NCBI RefSeq assembly: GCF_002850255.1
Contig: NZ_CP022522.1
Coordinates: 934,097-998,096 of the forward strand
DNA from: Pseudoalteromonas sp. NC201
GTDB taxonomy: Bacteria; Pseudomonadota; Gammaproteobacteria; Enterobacterales; Alteromonadaceae
Length of the DNA: 64,000 bases
Reading direction: 5' to 3'
A program made the translations under genes and the position numbers. Below, one piece after another: positions 41,875 to 51,876 of this stretch; the first letter of the stretch is position 1; each line of letters begins with the position of its first letter. The notes under the pieces were generated by a model. That model saw nothing but the letters and a program-made list of their open reading frames with translations. It did no database searches and had not been told where the DNA came from.

Positions 41875-42123
41875 ATGGAACAAATTGAGATATTTGAGAT
41901 CCCAAGTCCGTGTAAGGGGATCTGTCAGGTAAATAATCGCGGTTATTGTAAAGGTTGCTATCGCAGTCGCGAAGAGCGCTTTGAGTGGAATAATCTTAAT
42001 AACGAGCAAAAACGTAAAGTTATTGCGCTGTGTCAGCAACGATATAAAAGGTACTTGCAACGTAAATCAAAAACGGAGCAAACAGATGAGCAAACAGGAG
42101 AAAACTTTAAATTTGATATTTAG
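41875..42123 (+). CDS. DUF1289-family small Cys-rich protein
   Basis: An 82-residue protein with the DUF1289 signature: PSPCKGICQVNNRGYCKGCYRSREE, four cysteines that probably bind metal, followed by W and a basic helix. The function of the family is unknown. I chose the ATG at 41875; a GTG two codons upstream is possible. Its 3' end overlaps the convergent downstream gene by about 17 bases. Confidence 0.85.
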   Translation: MEQIEIFEIPSPCKGICQVNNRGYCKGCYRSREERFEWNNLNNEQKRKVIALCQQRYKRYLQRKSKTEQTDEQTGENFKFDI

Positions 42124-42796
42124 CTTTGAGCATTTTTATTACCCCCTTTCGTTCGAATTCCTCTAGTTTTGCCTTGATTAGTGGAATTAATTGTTCATTG
42201 CGCTTATGCACGAAGTGAAAGCTCTCAACGACGGCTAAATTTTTTATTTGTAGGGTTTCTTCATTGATATTTTTTAAATGTGGCTTCAAGTGAAAGTCGA
42301 GAATAAGTGCTCCTTCAACTTGCTTCTGCATGACTAAATTGAGTTGTGCTACCGCGCTTTTCACCCCGATAACATAAGCTTGGATTTGGTGCTCAGCCAA
42401 ATATGTGGTCGCTACAGGATAGCCGCTGCGAACCGTTAAGGATTGAAGCTCCCTAAGTTTACAATCGCCACAAAGGGTGAATAGCTGCAAGTTAAACTGA
42501 AACAACGGGTAATCAACACGACGCAAGTTTGGATACTCCTTTTCCACGCTCGCAACTCGAGCTAACTGTCCATCTAGGTTTCCTGCATTAGCTGCAATTA
42601 GAGAGCCTTTGTGATTAAATTCTTCAAGGCGTAGCTCTATGTCGAGAGATTGATAAACCATTCCCATAAGTTCAATTACATAGAGTGCTTGCGGGGTCTT
42701 TGGCGGTTGATTGAAATGCATAACTTTTGGCGTATCTGTGGCTGCTTGAGTCGCCGTTGAAATCATCATAATTAAACATAGTAATGCGGTTTTCAA
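42107..42796 (-). CDS. Periplasmic solute-binding-like protein
   Basis: A 229-residue protein. Taking the TTG at 42796 with GGAG just upstream gives a good signal peptide (MKTALLCLIMMISTATQA). The rest resembles a family 3 binding-protein fold: LYVIELMGMVYQSLDIELRLEEFN, VASVEKEYPNLRRVDYPLFQFNLQLFT, VKSAVAQLNLVMQKQVEGAL. It has two cysteines (LCGDCKLR) that could form a disulfide. There are no transporter genes nearby and the ligand is unknown. It is shorter than typical importers' binding proteins, like the protein at 33.4 kb. Confidence 0.7.
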   Translation of the reverse strand: MKTALLCLIMMISTATQAATDTPKVMHFNQPPKTPQALYVIELMGMVYQSLDIELRLEEFNHKGSLIAANAGNLDGQLARVASVEKEYPNLRRVDYPLFQFNLQLFTLCGDCKLRELQSLTVRSGYPVATTYLAEHQIQAYVIGVKSAVAQLNLVMQKQVEGALILDFHLKPHLKNINEETLQIKNLAVVESFHFVHKRNEQLIPLIKAKLEEFERKGVIKMLKAKYQI

Positions 42797-42963
42797 TCCA
42801 ACTCCGTCAACTGATTACTTAGAAGTAGAGGCTATTAGTATACATAATTTTTACAAAAAAGTGCACAGCATCTCGGTTTAATCAAAACTAGATTTTGCTG
42901 CAATAGGTGTGTTGGCTTGTGATACACTTGTGGTTCCCTTCACTTAAAATTGAATGATGTGTA

Positions 42964-43167
42964 ATGAGCCACAACCTATGTTTGCTACCTAGACAAGAAA
43001 AATACCAAATTCAACTTGAGTATGAAGCATCGTTTTGGGCGTACCAAATAAAACGAGGCAAAAAAAGTAGAGAAGCAATCTATGACGCGATCAATCAAAG
43101 GCCACTCTCTGAACAGGATACGTTGAAGCAAAAGTTTGAATTTTACTTGAGCCTGATGCTTGCTTGA
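42964..43167 (+). CDS. Small hypothetical protein, translationally coupled to GNAT gene
   Basis: A 67-residue basic protein (EYEASFWAYQIKRGKKSREA) without membrane segment or cysteine pair. Its ending overlaps the next start as ATGA, which argues that it is a real, co-translated gene. It may belong to the DUF3283-type small proteins of Vibrio and Alteromonadales, but I am not certain. The function is unknown. Confidence 0.6.
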   Translation: MSHNLCLLPRQEKYQIQLEYEASFWAYQIKRGKKSREAIYDAINQRPLSEQDTLKQKFEFYLSLMLA

Positions 43168-43592
43168 TGTATTCGGTTGAACTACTCCCAGCGATAATGA
43201 CACCGCTCGTTAATAAGTTTTATGATGCTCAAAAAGCACGAGGACGAGCTGCAAAACACGACAACGTTTGGGTAGTTAAAGATAATAGTAAAATTATAGC
43301 GGCTTGTCGTTTACAGCCTGTAGATGGCTATTGGTTACTTGTAGGCGTTTATGTTGCACCGCAGTTTAGACGCAAAGGTGTTGCAAAAAAATTAATTGAA
43401 TCAGCTGTTTATCATTTTCGCAGTGTAAACCCTGGGCAAACAGTTTATACCTTTGCATATCGCCACCTCTGTCATTTTTATACCGCACTTGGGTTTCAAA
43501 ATAACTCATGCCAATTACCGTCTGAACTCGCTTCTCGCTTATCTAGTTATCTTGGACAAAACCGTCAACTCGTGGCAATGTATTACGTCTAA
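43164..43592 (+). CDS. GNAT-family N-acetyltransferase
   Basis: A 142-residue protein. The acetyl-CoA-binding motif A is GVYVAPQFRRKGVAKKLIESAVYHF near residues 68-92. The C-terminal HFYTALGFQNN is the usual motif B region. The substrate is unknown. It starts within the stop of the 67-residue gene (ATGA), and 19 bases separate it from the following sensor gene. Confidence 0.85.
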   Translation: MMYSVELLPAIMTPLVNKFYDAQKARGRAAKHDNVWVVKDNSKIIAACRLQPVDGYWLLVGVYVAPQFRRKGVAKKLIESAVYHFRSVNPGQTVYTFAYRHLCHFYTALGFQNNSCQLPSELASRLSSYLGQNRQLVAMYYV

Positions 43593-43611
43593 TTAACAAT
43601 CTCGGCCTTTT

Positions 43612-46600
43612 ATGTTTCGCCTGTGTTTTATATTTTGCATTTGCCTATTTACTGCATTGGTAAATGCCGCGCAAATTTCACGACTTTCACCTGCTGAAGG
43701 GTTATCACAAAGTTACGTCAATACACTGCTTATCGACGAGCAAGGGTATCTATGGCTTTCCACTGAAGGTGGGCTTAACCGTTACGATGGCTATCAGGTA
43801 TTGGATGTAAATGGACCCGATGGCGTACTTGATAAAGTGCAGGTAAATTATATCTATCAGGACAACCTTGGTGGGATTTGGATCACGACGGGTATTGCAG
43901 GGTTACTGCGATACGATCCGATGAAAGATGAGTATAGAAAATATATAGAACCACCGTCTACAGAGGACGAGTTTTATTCTAATTTGGTTAATATTGTTTT
44001 GACCAAAGATGATGATCATATGTGGGTTGTGCGTACCAATGATGTTGCGACCCTCAATATCCACTCAGGTAAGCTCAAGAGTGAGGTGACTTTACCGTTA
44101 GATGAAGAAAGTGGTTTTATACGCGCTGTTTATCAACATCAAGACATCTTGTTTATCGCCACTTCAGAGCGCTTGTTTGCATATCATTTAACAACGAAAA
44201 AATTAAGAACCCTCGATCACCTTGCTCCCATTGAACATCCTTATCAAACAAATACTAAATCACTATTTATTTTAGACCAGGATACCTTGCTCGTGGGTGC
44301 GGTTCAGGGGATGTATGAGCTAGATATTTCTCAACTACTAAAAGATTTTGACGCAGAGGTACAGTTTAAAACGCTGCTTCCCGAACTAAACATATGGAAA
44401 ATGCTCAGGCATGATGAACATACCTTGCTGCTTGGTACTGACAAAGGTCTTGTTTATTACACGATTGAAGATGGTAATGCGGTTCGAGATAGCCGTTTGT
44501 CTTCAAGCGTATTTTTGCCGTCAAATACCAGTATTATCGATATTGTTAAAGACAACTATGGTGGCCTTTGGGTCGCCACAAAAGAAGACGGTGCATTTTA
44601 CTTACCAGACAGTACGCTGGCGTTTGATAATGTTAGTGATCTTACCGTTGAAGGTGAAGGTTTTTCTCACAGTAATGTCTGGGCGATGCATGAATCTAAT
44701 CAATTTTTGTGGCTGGCAACGAATGACGGCCTAACACGATACAATCCAAAAACCAGAGAGACTAAACAGTTTCTAAAGGGTTACTTGGGTGACGAAATTC
44801 TCTCAGAGTTTATTATCTGGAAGATTGCGGAGTATAAAAATAAGCTTTGGCTGACGACGGTAAAAGGACTGTTTGTCTTTGACCCTATTACTCACGAAGT
44901 AACAAGGCCCAAGGCTAACAATCCAGAAGATAAAGAGATATTGACATCCTTTGTGAAAGGTGGGGAGTTGTTATCTGATGGTAAGTTTTATTTCGTCAAT
45001 AGTGACGTTGGGATGTTCGTTTACGATATTAATACAGCAGAGCTGACACACCTGACGAAGTCATTTGAAAATGTCGATCCGTTTCTTACTTATGGCTTCT
45101 ACCCACCACTTCCAAACGAACCGCTTAAACCCCTTTACTACTATGCTGGCGTATTGCTGCAATATGATCCGCAGTTGGAAACGCTAACTGAGATCTATAA
45201 AGCGCCGAAAGCAAATAAGCATTTAGCGGTCGATATCACTACCTACACCATAGATAAAAATAATATCTTGTGGTTGTCGCTATCATCCTTTGGTTTGATT
45301 GGTCTGACGTTAGATGGTTACGAGCCAATTTATAACATCGATTTAAAAGCCCACAAAATAGATACTTTGATGTATGAAATGCGCCAAGACAAGGAAGGTA
45401 TGATTTGGATGTCATCTCACAAAGGTATTTGGCGTCTAGACCCAGATAATTTGCATTTACAACAATTCACGACCGAAGATGGCATACTTTCTAATGAGTT
45501 TAACGGTGGCGCGTCGGTGATGTTGGAAGACGGTCGCATAGCCTATGGTATGTTGAAAGGGTTTGTGGTGTTTTCTCCCGATGACAACAGACCTAAAAAG
45601 CCATTACTTGATCATGTCAATATCACCAGCGTGGATTTAATTTCTCGCCCAAATCAAAAAGCCGGATTAAAGCAATTTGATCACATCGAGCTTGAGCATG
45701 ATGACATTGGACTCGAAGTGTCATTCTCTGCAATGGCATTTAGTTATCAGGATCGGATTATTTATGAGTATCAAATATCTGGTGGTCAGAAGATCCTGAG
45801 TCGTAATCAAAATCGCGTGGTATTTCCTAAACTTAATCCCGGTGAATATGCGTTAAAAGTTTGGGCTAAAGATCCGTTAACGGGAGATTATACACCGCCT
45901 GCAAAATTAACCATTAATGTAAATTACCCCGCGTGGCGCTCACCTGTTGCGATTGCCGGATATGTTTTTCTTACGCTCTTACTACTGTCTCTTTGGAGCT
46001 ATCGAAAGTATCGCGTTGAGCAACTTATTCTTGCCGCTCATAAGGAAACACAAGACCGCGAAGCTAGGTTGAAAATGGCGCTAGAGGGAAGTAACTCCGG
46101 CGTATGGGAGTGGCATGCGGGTAGTACCTTAATCTATCAGCCTCGATTAGTTACGGAGCTCGATTACGAGCTTGAGAGTGTTGGCTTGGATGATTATCTG
46201 CAAAAGATACATCCCTCGGATAGAGCCATGTTTCGCTTACAGTGGCTTGAGTTCGTCACAACGAACAAAGGCTTTATCGACTGTACTTATCGATTAAAAG
46301 ACAGCAAAGGTCAGTGGCGTTGGTATAAGGACTTTGGCAAGGTACTTGAGTGGGATGAAGGTAATCCAACTCAGGTGGCAGGCACCTATACCAACTTAAC
46401 GCGTGAGCGTTTATTTGAAGAGCGAGCCGCATTATTTGGGGCGGCGTTTGAGCAGACCCGTGACTGGGTAATGATCTTAGACAAAAGACTGCGTATTCAG
46501 GCTTGTAATCGGGCGATGCAAAATGCCTTTAACCTTGACTCTATCCCATCATCAAGCACTGCGGTGAAGCTTGGGATGTCGAGACAAAAACGTATGATGT

Positions 46601-48066
46601 ATCTACGCCAGACGTTGGCGCTGGCTGTGCATCAGCATTTAAGCTCTGAGGAAGTGGTGAGTTTGCCCAATGGTGATGAAAGAGACGTACTTATAAAAAT
46701 TAGTGCCGTGGCGAATAGCGATGGTGAACTATACAGTTATGTGGTGGTGCTTACCGATATTAGCCAGCAAAAGCGCACAGAAAAAGAGCTATACCAGCTT
46801 GCTAACTATGATTTACAAACTAAGTTACCAAATAAAGCGTTATTGATGGATAGAGTGCAGCACGCAATCGTGCATTCGCAACATACACATTTCGCACTTT
46901 TGGTCATAAAGTTTAACCGTTTGCAGAACCTATACGATATCTATGGTGCAGACTTTGTTGCTGAGTTGCTTCCTCTGCTTGCAACAAAGCTACGCTGCTG
47001 CTTCCGTGAGTTAGATAGCTTAGCGACGGGACATGATAAGTCGTTTTATGTGTTGATGGAGCACCTCGACAACCCTGAACAGGTTCATCAGTATGTTGAG
47101 TGTTTGGTTCACTCATTTAGTACTCCAATTGAAGCCGCAGGGCATACCGTACTTATGCAACCTGCCATTGGTATTGCAATGTATCCCGACGATGCGTCAG
47201 ACGCTTTTGAGTTAAACCAAGCAGCAAAGGCTGCGCTTGAGCATGTTAATGTACAGCAAATTTCCAGTTATCAGTTTTTTCGCGAAGAAATGAATGGCAA
47301 GGTTAGGCGTTCACGAGAAGTCGAGCAAGCACTTATGAGGGCCTTAAAAAATGGTGAATTTAGTAATCATTATCAGCCTATTGTCGATGTAGAAAGCGAT
47401 ACTCTGCTTGGCTTTGAAGCGCTATTACGCTGGCCTGAAAATAGCGAGTTTTGTGCGCAGGAGTATGCGCTTGCTGCTGAACATGCCGGTGTCGTTACCG
47501 AGCTTACCTTACAAACACTTTCTCGGGCATTAGTTGAATTGAGACACTGGCAAACCATGAAGCAAGACCTATATATATCCATTAATCTCTCGGCCATTGA
47601 TTTTGAATCCTCAAGCTTAGTCGAGGATATTCAACAAGCACTGTGCCGCAGTAAAGTGTCGGGTCATTCTGTGGCCTTTGAGATAACAGAAACAGCTCTG
47701 CTTTCTAACGTTGAGAGCGCGGTGAAAGTGATGAAAGAAATAAAAGCACTGGGCTGTCGTATCTATATGGATGACTTTGGGACGGGGTATGCCTCTTTGA
47801 CCTATCTGCAACAATTGCCTATTGATGTCATCAAGATAGATAAAAGCTTTGTACAGCAAATTGCTGAGGATCCTGAAAGCTATTTAATTATTCGCTCATG
47901 TGTAAATTTAGCGCATGGATTGGGATTAAAATGTGTCGCAGAAGGGGTGGAAAACGATCTACAGTATCAACGCATCAAAGCAGAGCAAGTTGATTATTAT
48001 CAAGGTTACCGTTTCAGCTCGGCGATTAGTGGCGAACAAGTCGCGCAGCTACTCTCTGAAATATAG
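43612..48066 (+). CDS. Two-component-type propeller/PAS/GGDEF/EAL sensor, predicted c-di-GMP phosphodiesterase
   Basis: A 1,484-residue membrane sensor. It has a signal peptide (MFRLCFIFCICLFTALVNA), then about 700 residues of periplasmic Reg_prop beta-propeller repeats (LWLSTEGGLNRYDGY, GGIWITTGIAGLLRYDP, GMIWMSSHKGIWRLDP). A Y_Y_Y domain follows, then a transmembrane helix near 780-800, two PAS-like domains and a GGDEF domain whose active motif is degenerate (ATGHDKSF). The EAL domain looks intact: GFEALLRW, SINLSA, EITETA, YMDDFGTGYASL, IKIDKSFV, AEGVE and QGYRFS. It should therefore break down c-di-GMP in response to a periplasmic signal, perhaps a polysaccharide. Confidence 0.93.
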   Translation: MFRLCFIFCICLFTALVNAAQISRLSPAEGLSQSYVNTLLIDEQGYLWLSTEGGLNRYDGYQVLDVNGPDGVLDKVQVNYIYQDNLGGIWITTGIAGLLRYDPMKDEYRKYIEPPSTEDEFYSNLVNIVLTKDDDHMWVVRTNDVATLNIHSGKLKSEVTLPLDEESGFIRAVYQHQDILFIATSERLFAYHLTTKKLRTLDHLAPIEHPYQTNTKSLFILDQDTLLVGAVQGMYELDISQLLKDFDAEVQFKTLLPELNIWKMLRHDEHTLLLGTDKGLVYYTIEDGNAVRDSRLSSSVFLPSNTSIIDIVKDNYGGLWVATKEDGAFYLPDSTLAFDNVSDLTVEGEGFSHSNVWAMHESNQFLWLATNDGLTRYNPKTRETKQFLKGYLGDEILSEFIIWKIAEYKNKLWLTTVKGLFVFDPITHEVTRPKANNPEDKEILTSFVKGGELLSDGKFYFVNSDVGMFVYDINTAELTHLTKSFENVDPFLTYGFYPPLPNEPLKPLYYYAGVLLQYDPQLETLTEIYKAPKANKHLAVDITTYTIDKNNILWLSLSSFGLIGLTLDGYEPIYNIDLKAHKIDTLMYEMRQDKEGMIWMSSHKGIWRLDPDNLHLQQFTTEDGILSNEFNGGASVMLEDGRIAYGMLKGFVVFSPDDNRPKKPLLDHVNITSVDLISRPNQKAGLKQFDHIELEHDDIGLEVSFSAMAFSYQDRIIYEYQISGGQKILSRNQNRVVFPKLNPGEYALKVWAKDPLTGDYTPPAKLTINVNYPAWRSPVAIAGYVFLTLLLLSLWSYRKYRVEQLILAAHKETQDREARLKMALEGSNSGVWEWHAGSTLIYQPRLVTELDYELESVGLDDYLQKIHPSDRAMFRLQWLEFVTTNKGFIDCTYRLKDSKGQWRWYKDFGKVLEWDEGNPTQVAGTYTNLTRERLFEERAALFGAAFEQTRDWVMILDKRLRIQACNRAMQNAFNLDSIPSSSTAVKLGMSRQKRMMYLRQTLALAVHQHLSSEEVVSLPNGDERDVLIKISAVANSDGELYSYVVVLTDISQQKRTEKELYQLANYDLQTKLPNKALLMDRVQHAIVHSQHTHFALLVIKFNRLQNLYDIYGADFVAELLPLLATKLRCCFRELDSLATGHDKSFYVLMEHLDNPEQVHQYVECLVHSFSTPIEAAGHTVLMQPAIGIAMYPDDASDAFELNQAAKAALEHVNVQQISSYQFFREEMNGKVRRSREVEQALMRALKNGEFSNHYQPIVDVESDTLLGFEALLRWPENSEFCAQEYALAAEHAGVVTELTLQTLSRALVELRHWQTMKQDLYISINLSAIDFESSSLVEDIQQALCRSKVSGHSVAFEITETALLSNVESAVKVMKEIKALGCRIYMDDFGTGYASLTYLQQLPIDVIKIDKSFVQQIAEDPESYLIIRSCVNLAHGLGLKCVAEGVENDLQYQRIKAEQVDYYQGYRFSSAISGEQVAQLLSEI

Positions 48067-48081
48067 CTGTAGTCTCTTTGG

Positions 48082-49029
48082 CTACAGCTTTTTACCACAG
48101 TGACGACAGTACATATGATGGACGCGTTGACTACTCATTAGTTTAATTGCTTGGTTTGCTTCCAATTGACTTAAGCCAAGCTCTATACGAAGGGCTTCTA
48201 AATGGGCTTGTTCACTTTTGTCGACATCACCATCGACTAACGCATGCAATACCGCTTCATTGAATGCATCTCGACGTTTGCGCATTTGGTCCGCAAAGCT
48301 TGAGGCCAAGAGGCCGGTGGGGATCGCGACCATGCCCATACTGAGTAAAGTGATAAGGCCACCAAAAAATTGTCCAAGCGGGGTGATAGGCACAACATCG
48401 CCATAACCCACGGTGGTTAGAGTAGCCATCGCCCACCACATCGCTTTAGGAATGGAGCCAAATTTATCCGGTTGCACATCGTGTTCAATAAGATAAATTC
48501 CGCAAGAGGCCATGATTAGCACAACGCTCATGATAAAAAAGGCGGCAAGTAATGAACTCGATTCTTCTTTAAATGCTGCGAGTAGCAACTGCATGGCCCG
48601 AGAGTAGCGCGTCAGCTTAAAGATCCTGAGTAATCGAATAACACGTAAAAAACGCAGATCAAAGGTGATAAAGGCCATTAATATGGTTGGCAAAATAGCG
48701 ATGAGATCAATCACCGCCAGCGGTGATATCAGATACTTTAGGCGCTTTTTCCAATTTGGTATATCCAAATGGCGGTAATCAAGCTTATCGACACAGCACC
48801 AAAATCTCAGTAAGTATTCAATGGCGAAGATGGTCACACTGACTAACTCTAAGGTGAGAAAGTAGTGATGGTACACAGTTGCTAAGTCGCGCTCAGATTC
48901 CAACACGATGGCAACGACATTGGTTAAAATCAGCGTGATGAGGAAGATATCAACTGCCCGCCCGAGTCGGCGGTATTGCCCTGTAGCCTCGAGCACCGCA
49001 GCCGTTTTTTCTCTGATGTGAAGTTGCAT
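48082..49029 (-). CDS. Voltage-gated-type potassium channel
   Basis: About 315 residues, six transmembrane segments. The S4-like helix FLRVIRLLRIFKLTRYSRA has regularly spaced Arg/Lys. The pore loop TLTTVGYGDVVP contains the K+ selectivity filter GYGD. The cytoplasmic tail ends in YCRHCGKKL, a single CxxC knuckle. I chose the ATG at 49029 over a TTG one codon upstream. It is convergent with the sensor gene (15 bases between stops). Confidence 0.93.
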   Translation of the reverse strand: MQLHIREKTAAVLEATGQYRRLGRAVDIFLITLILTNVVAIVLESERDLATVYHHYFLTLELVSVTIFAIEYLLRFWCCVDKLDYRHLDIPNWKKRLKYLISPLAVIDLIAILPTILMAFITFDLRFLRVIRLLRIFKLTRYSRAMQLLLAAFKEESSSLLAAFFIMSVVLIMASCGIYLIEHDVQPDKFGSIPKAMWWAMATLTTVGYGDVVPITPLGQFFGGLITLLSMGMVAIPTGLLASSFADQMRKRRDAFNEAVLHALVDGDVDKSEQAHLEALRIELGLSQLEANQAIKLMSSQRVHHMYCRHCGKKL

Positions 49030-49061
49030 CAAGTTGCCAGCATCCCTTATCTTTTTTGTGT

Positions 49062-51731
49062 TTAGTTTAAGTGTAACACCATCTGAATGGTGCCTTCCTC
49101 AAAATCTCGAGATACGGTGAATCCGAGCTTTTTGGCAAGACCTATCATACCGCTATTTTCTGGCAGAGTGATCCCTTCTATACTTTGTACGTTTTGTTTA
49201 CGACAGTGTTTTATAGCAGCTTCCATGAGTATTCGTCCAAGCCCAAGTCCTTGGCAGTCTGAGCGTACCACTACGGCAAATTCAGCCACTTGGTTATCTG
49301 GGTCCATCAATACGCGTGATACCCCAAGCGTTTGGTAGCTAGATTTATTCGGCACAGTGACGATAAACGCCATTTCTCGGTCGTAGTCAATTTGCGTCAT
49401 TTTGGCGAGTTGCTCATGATTAAATTGCGGCAGCTCGCCAAAAAAGCGGCGGTATCTATCTTCTTTACTTAAAGACTGGTCAAATTCTTGGTGCGCTCTT
49501 TCATCCTCAGGACGAATAGGTCTCAAGGTTGCAGGGCGGCCATCTTTTAATGTCACGGTTTTTACCAACTCTCGGGGGTAAGGTCGGATGGCCAAGCGTT
49601 TACGGCCTGATACTGGCTCGTATCGTCTTAGCGTAATACTGGCGTCGAGCACTTGGAACTGACCCGAACAGGCCAAAATAGGGTTGAGTTCCATATCAAT
49701 AATATCGGGTTGGTCGACTACCATTTGAGAGACACGAGTGAGTAGGGCGCACAGACGGTATTTATCGACCTTTTCAGGCAGTGCTCGCTCCTTGATAAAG
49801 CCTTTGTCATGGGCGGCTGCAATCAGGTACTTTGCAAGGTTCATATTCAGTGGTGGCAATGCCACCGCAGCTTGAGAGAAATTAAGCCCGGTGCCCGCTT
49901 CACCTAGTAAAATAACAGGGCCGACACCGGGCTCGGTTTTTACTGCTATCCGTAATTCTTGTCCACCAGCGCGTTTTGCCATGCGTTGCAAAGAGAAGCC
50001 TTCTATTTCAGCTTCGGGTGCCGCCTCACGGATCCGTAGTAACATCGAAAATGCGGTTTGTTCTACTTCTTCTGCATCGTTGAGGTTGAGTACAACCCCA
50101 CCCACTTCCGATTTAGAAGGAATATCATGGCTTATCAGTTTAAGTGCAACGGGAAAGCCAAGCTGCTGAGCTTGCTCTTTCGCTTCTGAGGGGGTGAGTG
50201 CGATTTGTGTCTCTATACATTCTATATCGTAATTAGCCAGCACTTGAGAAGCCAAATGGGTCGCGAGTTTATTGGCACCTGAATTTAAAAAGTCATTGAT
50301 TAAACGTTTGCTTTGCAGGTGTTGCAGCTGGCCTTCATCACTGTAGGATTCTGGTGTCTGTGTGAGATGTTTTTGGTTTCGGCGGTAGCTCACCAAGTGC
50401 ATAAAGGCACCAACTGCACCTTCGGGTGTACGATAAGTTGGGATCTTAGCATTTGCGCATACAAGCCTTGCAGCATATGCCGCTTCTTCACCCATAAAGT
50501 TTGTCATCACATAAGGGCGTGCCATTTTTGGAATTTTGGCTAGGGTCTGTGCAATGATCTCGGCATAAGCGGTACTTGGCGCAAGCGCTGAAGGAGTATG
50601 AATTATCAATAAGTTTTTGACTTCGTCAGCTTTTAACAGAACTTCTAGTGCTTGTTGGTAACGTTTTGGCGAGGAATCACCAAAAATATCTATAGGGTTA
50701 CAAGCATGATCCGTTTGTGGGATCAGGGCGCTGAGCGCTTGCTTGGTCTGCTCGCTTAGTACCGCCAGTTTGCCTGAGTTCTGTAGTAAGGTATCGACCG
50801 CCATAATGCCAGGGCCGCCACCATTGGTTAAAATGGTCAGCTGTTCTACTTGCAGCAATTTGGGGTGTAAAGCAAGGGTTTGAGTGGCAGCAAATAGCTC
50901 CCTAAGATCGTTTACCCTCAGCATACCTGCACGTTGGAACATGGCATCATAAACTGCGTCATCGGAGGTATTGCCGCCGGTGTGATTCAGCGCAGCGATT
51001 GCGCCAGCCTTGGTTTTACCGGTTTTTATGGCGATGACGGGCTTACTAAATGCAGCGGCTCGAGCTGCGGAAATAAAGCGCCTAACATCGTCGATATTAT
51101 CAATATAAAGCAAAATAGCTTGGGTTTTTGGATCCCGTCCGAGGAAATCGAGTAGTTCGTCGAAATCGATATCAAGGCAATCCCCAACGGAAACAAAGTA
51201 AGAAAAGCCGATTTTTTTATGTTGTGCCCAGTCCAGTATGGTTGAACATACCGCCGCCGATTGTGAAATAAAAGCAAGCTTACCGGGTGCTGCAACCGTA
51301 TGAGAAAAACTAGCATTAATACCCAAGTGAGGAATGAGTAAACCGAGGCAATTAGGACCAAGCAAGGTGACTTTGGCTATTTTGGCGGCTTCTTTTAATA
51401 GTTGTTTATGCTGATTATCGAGACCCGCCGCGATGATGATTGCATGCTGACAACCAATTTCGCCAAGCTCATTGATGATTTGCACTAGGGTTTGTTTGTT
51501 GGTACAAATAACAGCGAGATCAGGGACTTTGGGTAACTGTCTAATAGTATTGTAAGCAAGCACTCCATGCACTGCGGTATGTTTTGGGCTGACGGGCATA
51601 ATGGGCCCTTTAAAGCCGCCTTGCAGCAAGTTACGCATTACAATAAAGCCGGCGCGATCTGGATTGTTAGAAGCACCAATCACCGCAATAGATTGGGGGT
51701 TAAAAAATTGGCTAATACGCTTTACGCTCAT
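49062..51731 (-). CDS. Pat-type acyl-CoA synthetase (NDP-forming)/GNAT protein acetyltransferase
   Basis: An 889-residue protein of the Pat/YfiQ type. The layout is a CoA-binding domain (SIAVIGASNNPDRAG at the N-terminus), succinyl-CoA-ligase-like domains (LAFISQSAAVCSTILDWAQ, NHTGGNTSDDAVYDA), an ATP-grasp domain (GFPVALKLISHDIPSKSEVGGV), and a C-terminal GNAT domain from about residue 735 (FAVVVRSDCQGLGLGRILM). In Salmonella Pat acetylates and silences acetyl-CoA synthetase. The HTGG region is present here; whether the synthetase half is catalytic was not resolved. GGAAAC precedes the ATG. Confidence 0.93.
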   Translation of the reverse strand: MSVKRISQFFNPQSIAVIGASNNPDRAGFIVMRNLLQGGFKGPIMPVSPKHTAVHGVLAYNTIRQLPKVPDLAVICTNKQTLVQIINELGEIGCQHAIIIAAGLDNQHKQLLKEAAKIAKVTLLGPNCLGLLIPHLGINASFSHTVAAPGKLAFISQSAAVCSTILDWAQHKKIGFSYFVSVGDCLDIDFDELLDFLGRDPKTQAILLYIDNIDDVRRFISAARAAAFSKPVIAIKTGKTKAGAIAALNHTGGNTSDDAVYDAMFQRAGMLRVNDLRELFAATQTLALHPKLLQVEQLTILTNGGGPGIMAVDTLLQNSGKLAVLSEQTKQALSALIPQTDHACNPIDIFGDSSPKRYQQALEVLLKADEVKNLLIIHTPSALAPSTAYAEIIAQTLAKIPKMARPYVMTNFMGEEAAYAARLVCANAKIPTYRTPEGAVGAFMHLVSYRRNQKHLTQTPESYSDEGQLQHLQSKRLINDFLNSGANKLATHLASQVLANYDIECIETQIALTPSEAKEQAQQLGFPVALKLISHDIPSKSEVGGVVLNLNDAEEVEQTAFSMLLRIREAAPEAEIEGFSLQRMAKRAGGQELRIAVKTEPGVGPVILLGEAGTGLNFSQAAVALPPLNMNLAKYLIAAAHDKGFIKERALPEKVDKYRLCALLTRVSQMVVDQPDIIDMELNPILACSGQFQVLDASITLRRYEPVSGRKRLAIRPYPRELVKTVTLKDGRPATLRPIRPEDERAHQEFDQSLSKEDRYRRFFGELPQFNHEQLAKMTQIDYDREMAFIVTVPNKSSYQTLGVSRVLMDPDNQVAEFAVVVRSDCQGLGLGRILMEAAIKHCRKQNVQSIEGITLPENSGMIGLAKKLGFTVSRDFEEGTIQMVLHLN

Positions 51732-51876
51732 ACTGTTTCCTAGTTCAGCCGCAGCTCATAAGCACCACTCTACCATTTTGCTCGCAGTTTTCGAGTGCAA
51801 TTAAGGTAGACTTTGATCTATCCCTATAATAATTGTACGAAAACCATGACTGAGGCGTAACGTTGAGGACAAAGAT

